The translations under genes and the position numbers were made by a program. This document shows positions 35,083-41,502 of a DNA stretch of 41,502 nt, in pieces. Where the stretch lies: contig NZ_CP016199.1 in the NCBI RefSeq assembly GCF_002243385.1, forward strand, positions 710,617 to 752,118. The letters are read 5' to 3'. The notes under the pieces are model-generated. The model made no database searches. It saw only the letters and a program-made list of their open reading frames with translations, and was not told where the DNA came from. This stretch comes from Mogibacterium pumilum (GTDB lineage: Bacteria > Bacillota > Clostridia > Peptostreptococcales > Anaerovoracaceae). Positions within the stretch are counted from its first letter, which is position 1, and each line of letters opens with the position of its first letter.

Positions 35083-38000
35083 ATGGCTAAAAACGATAAC
35101 AATCAAGATCTTAGAAATTTTGAATCCCTACAGATCAAGTTGGCTTCAACAGAGAAGATGCTTGAGTGGTCTCACGGTGAGGTAACAAAGCCAGAGACTA
35201 TCAACTACAGAACTCTCAAGCCTGAAAGGGACGGACTCTTCTGTGAGAAGATCTTCGGACCTACTAAGGATTGGGTGTGCTCCTGTGGAAAATACAACAA
35301 GATTCGCTTTAAGGGCATTGTTTGCCCTTACTGCGGAGTTGAAGTAACGAAGTCCAAGGTTAGAAGAGAGAGAATGGGTCACATCCAGCTTGTTAGCCCT
35401 GTGTCTCACATTTGGTATTTCAAGGGAATTCCTTCAAGAATCGGCCTCGTACTCGATATCACGCCTAAGCAGTTAGAGAGAGTGCTGTATTTTGCAGCAT
35501 ATGTCGTAACTGATCCAGGAGAAACTCCGTTCGAGTACAAACAGATTATCGAAGAGAATCAGTATAACGAAGCTCGCGAGATTTACGGCAAGAATTTCGA
35601 GGCTGCGATGGGAGCAGAGGCTATCAAGAAGCTTCTTGAGAACATAGAGGTTGACGAGGAAACCGAACTTCTTAGAGAGCAGCTCAAGAAGGCAACTGGT
35701 CAGAAGAGAATTCGTCTAGTTAAGAGGCTCGAGGTTATCGAGGCACTAAAGCAGTCTGGAAACAGACCTGAGTGGATGATTCTCGATGTAGTTCCTGTAA
35801 TTCCACCAGATCTCAGACCTATGGTTCAGCTCGAGGGTGGCAGATTCGCTACATCTGATCTTAACGACCTATACAGAAGAGTTATCAACAGAAACAACAG
35901 ACTTAAGAAGCTACTAGAGCTCGGAGCACCTGACATCATCGTTAGAAACGAGAAGAGAATGCTTCAAGAGTCAGTTGACTCTCTAATCGATAACGGCAGA
36001 AGAGGCAGAGCAGTTACCGGTGCTGCTGGCAGACAGCTTAAGTCACTATCCGACATGCTGAAGGGTAAGCAGGGACGCTTCCGTCAGAACCTGCTCGGTA
36101 AGCGTGTTGACTACTCTGGACGTTCTGTAATCGTAGTAGGTCCTGAACTGAAGTTCTATCAGTGCGGACTTCCTAAGACGATGGCGCTAGAGCTGTTCAA
36201 GCCATTCATCATGAAGGAGCTTGTAGAGCGTGAACTTGCGCATAACATTAAGAGTGCAAAGACGATGGTTGAGAAGATGAAGTCCGAGGTATGGGACGTT
36301 CTTGACTACGTAATCAAGGATCATCCGGTACTTCTTAACCGTGCTCCGACACTGCACAGACTCGGAATTCAGGCTTTTGAGCCAGTTCTAGTAGAGGGTA
36401 AGGCTATTAAGCTTCATCCGCTAGTTTGTACAGCGTTCAACGCCGACTTCGACGGAGATCAGATGGCTGTTCACGTACCTCTATCCGTAGAGGCACAGGC
36501 AGAGGCTAGATTCCTCATGCTGTCAGTTAATAATATCCTTGCTCCTAAGGATGGTTCACCTATCACAATTCCAACTCAAGACATGATTCTCGGAAGCTAC
36601 TACCTCACTCATGAGGGTACAGAAGCTCGTAACCTTGAGAACGAAAAGGGTGACGGCAAGTGCTTTGCAGATATTGATGAGATGCTCATGGCATATAGAA
36701 ACCATTCTGTAGGAATTCACGCAAAGGTTAAGGTTAGAAGACAGGCGTTCCCTGGAGACCCAGGGCGGCTAGTAGAATCTACAGTAGGTAGATTCATCTT
36801 CAACCAGGGACTTCCTCAGGATATGGGCTTTGTAAATAGAGAAGAAGATCCGTATTCACTCGAGGTAGACTTCCTCTGTGACAAGAAGAAGCTCGGTGTT
36901 ATCATCGACAAGTGCTTCAAGAAGCACGGCAATACAAGAACAGTTCTTATGCTCGATTATGTAAAGAGCATAGGTTACCACTACTCAACTAAGGCTGCTG
37001 TTACAATCAGTGTATCCGACATGGAGGTTCCTGAGGAAAAGGCTGAAATCGTTGCAGCTGCTAACAAGCAGGTAGATAAGTTCGAGGCTGCATACAGACG
37101 TGGTCTGATGACAGATAGAGAGCGTTACGATAGAATCATCAAGACGTGGAAGAATGCAACCGATCAGGTTGCGGACGCACTGATGGATTCCCTGGGACCT
37201 CTCAACAACCTATTTATCATGGCAAGCTCTGGAGCCAGAGGTAACAAGTCTCAGATCAGCCAGGTTGGCGGTATGAGAGGACTGATGGCTAACGCGACAG
37301 GACACACGGTAGAGATTCCTATCAAGGCTAACTTCCGTGAGGGACTGTCTATCCTGGAGTATTTCATTTCATCAAATGGTGCTCGTAAGGGTCTTGCGGA
37401 TACTGCGCTTCGTACAGCAGACTCCGGATATCTAACGAGAAGACTTGTGGATATTTCGCACAGCGTAATCGTTACAACAGATGACTGTGGATCAGTAGAA
37501 GGTGTTGAAATCAAGGCATTCACAGATGGTAAGGAAGTAATCGAGCCGCTAGCACAGAGAATCGCAGGCAGATTCGTAACAGAAGCTGTTGTGCACCCTG
37601 AGACTGGCGAAGTTCTCGCGGATGAAGGTGACTTCATCGAAGATGATGTTGCAGAAGCAATCGAGGCTGCTGGTGTTGAGATGGTTAAGATTAGGTCTGT
37701 TATGACTTGTCAGGCGGAGCATGGAGTTTGTGCTAAGTGCTATGGTAAAAACCTCGCTACTGGAACGGTAGTTCTTCCAGGTGAGACTGTTGGTATCATA
37801 GCTGCTCAGTCTATCGGTGAGCCTGGTACACAGCTGATTATGAGAACGTTCCACACCGGTGGGGTAGCTGGAAGCGATATCACGCAGGGTCTCCCAAGAG
37901 TTGAGGAGCTGTTTGAGGCTAGAAAGCCTAAGGGACTTGCTGAAATCTGCGAAGGAGATGGAGAGGTTGTATCCATCGAGCCAACTGATGACAACAGAAC

Positions 38001-38712
38001 TTGCGTTGTCGTTAAGGAGGAAGATGGCAACCGTGATTACATCATTTCTTACGGTTCAAGACTCAATGTAAAGGTTGGCGATACTGTTAAGGCAGGTGGT
38101 CAGATTACAAAGGGACCTCTTGATCCACACGATGTAATGAGAATCCTCGGCGTTCAGGGCGTATACGAATACTTGCTACGCGAGGTTCAGAGAGTATACA
38201 GACAACAGGGTGTAGACATCAATGACAAGCACGTTGAGGTAATCGCATCTCAGATGCTATCCAAGTACAAGATTGAAAAGGCAGGAGATACAAATCTGCT
38301 TCCTGGAAGCATGTACAGTATCAATGAGATCAACAACGCAAATGCTGAAATTGACCCAGAAGAGGGAGAGATGGCTACATACGAGCGTCAGTTACTTGGT
38401 ATCACCAAGGCAGCTCTTGCTACAAGCTCGTTCCTATCTGCTGCATCGTTCCAGGAGACAACTCGTGTCCTGACAGACGCTGCGGTTAAGGGTAAGACAG
38501 ACCATCTCGACGGACTCAAGGAGAATGTCATGATTGGTAAGCTAATCCCGGCAGGAACCGGCATGAAGCGTTACGGTTCAATTGACGTCGATTACGGCGA
38601 AAATGAGCCTCTGATGAACTCAAGCTATGATGACGAGAATATGGTTCTCAAGATGCCATCAGCTAACGTTCAGCCTCAGACAACACCGCTTTACGACGGT
38701 ATAGAGGAATAA
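35083..38712 (+). CDS. rpoC: DNA-directed RNA polymerase beta' subunit
   Basis: 1209 residues. Catalytic [12 protein letters not shown] holds the Mg2+ Asp triad. The N-terminal zinc ribbon ([20 protein letters not shown]) and the second zinc site ([13 protein letters not shown]) are intact, as are [18 protein letters not shown] and the trigger-loop region ([10 protein letters not shown]-like, here [20 protein letters not shown]). Length is normal for Firmicutes. AAGGGGGAAAC is its ribosome binding site. A hairpin-promoter element follows. Confidence 0.99.
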   Translation: MAKNDNNQDLRNFESLQIKLASTEKMLEWSHGEVTKPETINYRTLKPERDGLFCEKIFGPTKDWVCSCGKYNKIRFKGIVCPYCGVEVTKSKVRRERMGHIQLVSPVSHIWYFKGIPSRIGLVLDITPKQLERVLYFAAYVVTDPGETPFEYKQIIEENQYNEAREIYGKNFEAAMGAEAIKKLLENIEVDEETELLREQLKKATGQKRIRLVKRLEVIEALKQSGNRPEWMILDVVPVIPPDLRPMVQLEGGRFATSDLNDLYRRVINRNNRLKKLLELGAPDIIVRNEKRMLQESVDSLIDNGRRGRAVTGAAGRQLKSLSDMLKGKQGRFRQNLLGKRVDYSGRSVIVVGPELKFYQCGLPKTMALELFKPFIMKELVERELAHNIKSAKTMVEKMKSEVWDVLDYVIKDHPVLLNRAPTLHRLGIQAFEPVLVEGKAIKLHPLVCTAFNADFDGDQMAVHVPLSVEAQAEARFLMLSVNNILAPKDGSPITIPTQDMILGSYYLTHEGTEARNLENEKGDGKCFADIDEMLMAYRNHSVGIHAKVKVRRQAFPGDPGRLVESTVGRFIFNQGLPQDMGFVNREEDPYSLEVDFLCDKKKLGVIIDKCFKKHGNTRTVLMLDYVKSIGYHYSTKAAVTISVSDMEVPEEKAEIVAAANKQVDKFEAAYRRGLMTDRERYDRIIKTWKNATDQVADALMDSLGPLNNLFIMASSGARGNKSQISQVGGMRGLMANATGHTVEIPIKANFREGLSILEYFISSNGARKGLADTALRTADSGYLTRRLVDISHSVIVTTDDCGSVEGVEIKAFTDGKEVIEPLAQRIAGRFVTEAVVHPETGEVLADEGDFIEDDVAEAIEAAGVEMVKIRSVMTCQAEHGVCAKCYGKNLATGTVVLPGETVGIIAAQSIGEPGTQLIMRTFHTGGVAGSDITQGLPRVEELFEARKPKGLAEICEGDGEVVSIEPTDDNRTCVVVKEEDGNRDYIISYGSRLNVKVGDTVKAGGQITKGPLDPHDVMRILGVQGVYEYLLREVQRVYRQQGVDINDKHVEVIASQMLSKYKIEKAGDTNLLPGSMYSINEINNANAEIDPEEGEMATYERQLLGITKAALATSSFLSAASFQETTRVLTDAAVKGKTDHLDGLKENVMIGKLIPAGTGMKRYGSIDVDYGENEPLMNSSYDDENMVLKMPSANVQPQTTPLYDGIEE

Positions 38713-38764
38713 ATCGAGACGGAATTGATCCGCAAATCATACAAATTAATCGTGTATAAAAATG

Positions 38765-38794
38765 GCCGATGCATTGACAATTCAGTGCATCGGC
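38765..38794. repeat. Inverted repeat overlapping the rpsL promoter
   Basis: Arms GCCGATGCATTGA (38765-38777) and TCAGTGCATCGGC (38782-38794) pair over 13 positions with one T-G, around a CAAT loop. As a terminator for rpoC it lacks a U-run (TGTTATAATG follows). As DNA it covers the -35 and the spacer of the next promoter and could be an operator. Confidence 0.75.
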
Positions 38795-38803
38795 TGTTAT
38801 AAT
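38774..38803 (+). promoter_or_regulatory. Consensus promoter for the str operon (rpsL-rpsG-fusA)
   Basis: TTGACA (38774-38779), an 18-bp spacer and TATAAT (38798-38803), both perfect. Leader to rpsL is about 75 bases. Confidence 0.82.
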
Positions 38804-38889
38804 GTATAGGTTCAATATACTACGCGGGGACTGTCTACATGGTCACTGCTGGTTTGAATGAGTTAAATTTTATAAGAAAGGAGACAATA

Positions 38890-39303
38890 ATGCCTACTAT
38901 TAACCAATTAGTTCGTCAGGGCAGAAAGAGTGCAGTTAAGAAGTCAGGTTCCCCGGCTCTTGGAAAGAACATGAACAACCTTAAGAAGACTCTCACTGAT
39001 GTAAATTCGCCTCAGAAGAGGGGAGTATGCGTTGCAGTTAAGACTGTAACTCCTAAGAAGCCTAACTCGGCGCTAAGAAAAGTTGCCAGAGTTCGCTTGA
39101 CTAACGGTATCGAAGTAACAGCATATATTCCTGGAATCGGTCACAACCTACAGGAGCACAGTGTTGTACTAATCAGAGGCGGAAGAGTTAAGGATCTCCC
39201 TGGTGTGAGATATCACATCGTTAGAGGAACACTTGACGCTGCCGGCGTATCGGGTCGTGGTCAGGGACGTTCCAAGTATGGAGCAAAGAGACCTAAGAAG
39301 TAA
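38890..39303 (+). CDS. rpsL: 30S ribosomal protein uS12
   Basis: 137 residues. Decoding-site protein. Motifs: [60 protein letters not shown] and [14 protein letters not shown]. The Lys residues in TPKKPNS and GRVKDLPG are wild type, so no classical streptomycin-resistance change is present. The segment between the first two motifs is a little longer than in E. coli. ATG 38890 is set by AAAGGAGACAATA. Confidence 0.98.
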   Translation: MPTINQLVRQGRKSAVKKSGSPALGKNMNNLKKTLTDVNSPQKRGVCVAVKTVTPKKPNSALRKVARVRLTNGIEVTAYIPGIGHNLQEHSVVLIRGGRVKDLPGVRYHIVRGTLDAAGVSGRGQGRSKYGAKRPKK

Positions 39304-39327
39304 TTGATTTCGGGATATTGTCCTTAA

Positions 39328-39873
<546 letters not shown>

Positions 39874-39924
39874 TCTGAGATGACACACCTGACAGAGATT
39901 AGATAAAAGCAGGAAGGAGGATTT

Positions 39925-41502
39925 ATGGCTAGACAATTTACTCTAGAAAATACCAGAAATATTGGAATCATGGCTCATATCGACGCCGGTAAGACAACAA
40001 CTACCGAGAGAATCCTTTATTACACAGGAAAGACTCATAAGATTGGTGAGACTCATGACGGTGCTGCTACCATGGACTTCATGGCTCAGGAGCAGGAGCG
40101 TGGTATTACAATTACCTCTGCTGCTACAACCGCTCAATGGAATGGCACAAGAATTAACATTATCGACACACCTGGACACGTTGACTTTACTGTTGAGGTA
40201 GAGAGATCACTACGTGTACTCGACGGTGCGGTAATGGTATTAAGTGCTAAGGAAGGTGTTGAGCCTCAGTCCGAGACAGTATGGAGACAGGCTGAGAAGT
40301 ATAGCGTTCCAAGAATGATCTTTGTTAACAAGATGGATATTCTAGGAGCTAACTTCTTCCACGTAATCGATACTATTCATGACAGATTAAGAGCTAACGC
40401 TGTACCTGTTCAGATTCCAATCGGTTCTGAGAACATGTTCGAGGGAATTATCGACCTTATCGAAATGAAGGCTGAGGTATATGACAAGAACGACGCTACA
40501 GGTAAGGAGTTCGCAATCGTAGATATCCCTGAGAACATGAAGGGAGAAGCACAGGCTTGGCATGATAAGATGATCGAGGCTGTTGCTGAGCTCGATGAAG
40601 AGCTGACTATGAAGTATCTCGAGGGAGAGGAAATATCAATCGAGGAGCTCAAGGCAGTTATCAGAAGAGAAACTATCGCAGGAAACATTTTCCCTGTATT
40701 CTGCGGATCTGCATACAAGAACAAGGGTGTTCAGATGATGCTAGACGGTGTAGTTGACTACATGCCAGCACCTACAGACATTCCTTCAATCGGCGGTGTA
40801 AACCCTGATACTGAAGAAGAGGATGTAAGACACTCAAGCGACAAGGAGCCATTCTCGGCACTTGCGTTTAAGATTGTAGCAGACCCATACGTTGGAAAGC
40901 TCGCGTTCTTCAGAGTTTACTCTGGAACGCTTGAGACTGGTTCATACGTATATAACGCAACTAAGGGCAAGCGTGAGAGAATCGGAAGAATTCTTCAGAT
41001 GCACGCTAACCACAGAGAAGAGATTGAGAAGGTTTATTCAGGAGATATCGCTGCAGCTGTAGGTCTAAAGCAGACTACAACTGGAGACACACTCTGCGAC
41101 GAGAAGAAACCAATCATTCTCGAGTCTATGGAATTCCCGGATCCAGTAATCGAGATTGCTATCGAACCTAAGACCAAGGCCGGTCAGGAGAAGATGGGTA
41201 TCGCTCTCGCTAAGCTGGCTGAAGAGGATCCAACATTCAGAACATACACTAACCCAGAGACTGGACAGACTATCATCGCTGGAATGGGTGAGCTTCACCT
41301 AGAGATCATCGTTGACAGACTTCTCAGAGAGTTCAAGGTAGAGGCTAACGTAGGTAAGCCAATGGTATCCTACAAAGAGACTATCACCGTTGAGGTTGAT
41401 GAAGATTACAAGCACAAGAAGCAGTCCGGTGGTTCCGGTCAGTACGGACACGTTAAGTTCAGACTATACCCAAGAGAAGCAGGCGCTGGATTCGAGTTCA
41501 AG
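39925..41502 (+). CDS. fusA: Elongation factor G, 3' truncated by window edge
   Basis: 526 codons of the expected roughly 690 are present; the frame is open at the right edge. EF-G is the GTPase that drives translocation. G-domain motifs: [15 protein letters not shown] (P-loop), [19 protein letters not shown], and NKMD. Domain II ([20 protein letters not shown]) and domain III ([15 protein letters not shown]) follow, then the start of domain IV ([15 protein letters not shown]). AGGAAGGAGG lies just before ATG. It closes the str operon; tuf would be expected next. Confidence 0.98.
   Translation, partial: MARQFTLENTRNIGIMAHIDAGKTTTTERILYYTGKTHKIGETHDGAATMDFMAQEQERGITITSAATTAQWNGTRINIIDTPGHVDFTVEVERSLRVLDGAVMVLSAKEGVEPQSETVWRQAEKYSVPRMIFVNKMDILGANFFHVIDTIHDRLRANAVPVQIPIGSENMFEGIIDLIEMKAEVYDKNDATGKEFAIVDIPENMKGEAQAWHDKMIEAVAELDEELTMKYLEGEEISIEELKAVIRRETIAGNIFPVFCGSAYKNKGVQMMLDGVVDYMPAPTDIPSIGGVNPDTEEEDVRHSSDKEPFSALAFKIVADPYVGKLAFFRVYSGTLETGSYVYNATKGKRERIGRILQMHANHREEIEKVYSGDIAAAVGLKQTTTGDTLCDEKKPIILESMEFPDPVIEIAIEPKTKAGQEKMGIALAKLAEEDPTFRTYTNPETGQTIIAGMGELHLEIIVDRLLREFKVEANVGKPMVSYKETITVEVDEDYKHKKQSGGSGQYGHVKFRLYPREAGAGFEFK

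Noticed and set aside
39050-39200. Streptomycin-resistance changes in rpsL
   Set aside because: Both classical Lys positions are wild type.

Overview
The window is a chromosomal segment of a low-to-moderate GC Firmicute of the class Clostridia. The gene order radA ... carD - PIN/TRAM - ispDF - proS ... cysS - mrnC ... rlmB - rpmG - secE - nusG - rplKAJL - rpoBC - rpsL - rpsG - fusA is the Bacillus/Clostridium housekeeping cluster. The C+ bL33, the L10 leader and the strong AGGAGG ribosome binding sites also fit Firmicutes. A non-sporulating anaerobe of the Mogibacterium / Anaerovoracaceae kind is my guess for genus level; the sequence alone does not prove it.

Layout. 1-986: 3' part of radA. 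1279-6711: an accessory block between radA and carD. It holds a rubredoxin-glutamate synthase fusion, a 23-codon Cys-containing ORF, an OmpR-type two-component system on the minus strand, and a divergent cell-wall-anchored thioester/SpaA-type adhesin. disA, usual next to radA, is not present here. 6947-15061: carD, yacL-like PIN/TRAM gene, ispDF fusion, proS, a split chromate transporter pair, cysS and mrnC. 15063-16488: thyA and dfrA, a matched pair for dTMP synthesis and folate recycling. 16565-26128: a polymorphic-toxin island. 26256-41502: rlmB and the large ribosomal protein / RNA polymerase / translation factor operons, ending inside fusA.

The island is the most interesting part. Two small helical proteins (candidate LXG-associated targeting factors, the second with a WxxxD motif) precede a 1737-residue protein. 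That protein has an N-terminal LXG-like helical domain, a DUF6531/RHS shell, an RHS core motif, and a variable tip of about 200 residues with a GxxxGxxxG glycine zipper in a hydrophobic helix. This looks like a type VIIb-secreted RHS toxin that attacks membranes. It is followed by an AT-rich array of four polytopic membrane protein genes. Two are clear paralogues, a third ends in the same C-terminal motif, and these are candidate immunity proteins. One is broken by a single in-frame TAA. Between the third and fourth lies a short non-coding remnant of RHS-repeat DNA that matches the intact toxin gene, which points to past replacement of toxin tips.

Regulation visible in sequence: near-consensus promoters before rpmG (TTGACA-17-TATTAT), rpoB (TTGAAA-17-TATAAT) and rpsL (TTGACA-18-TATAAT), the last lying inside a 13-bp-arm inverted repeat; an L10-type leader before rplJ; paired hairpins between rplL and rpoB; and clear intrinsic terminators after radA, the adhesin gene and carD.
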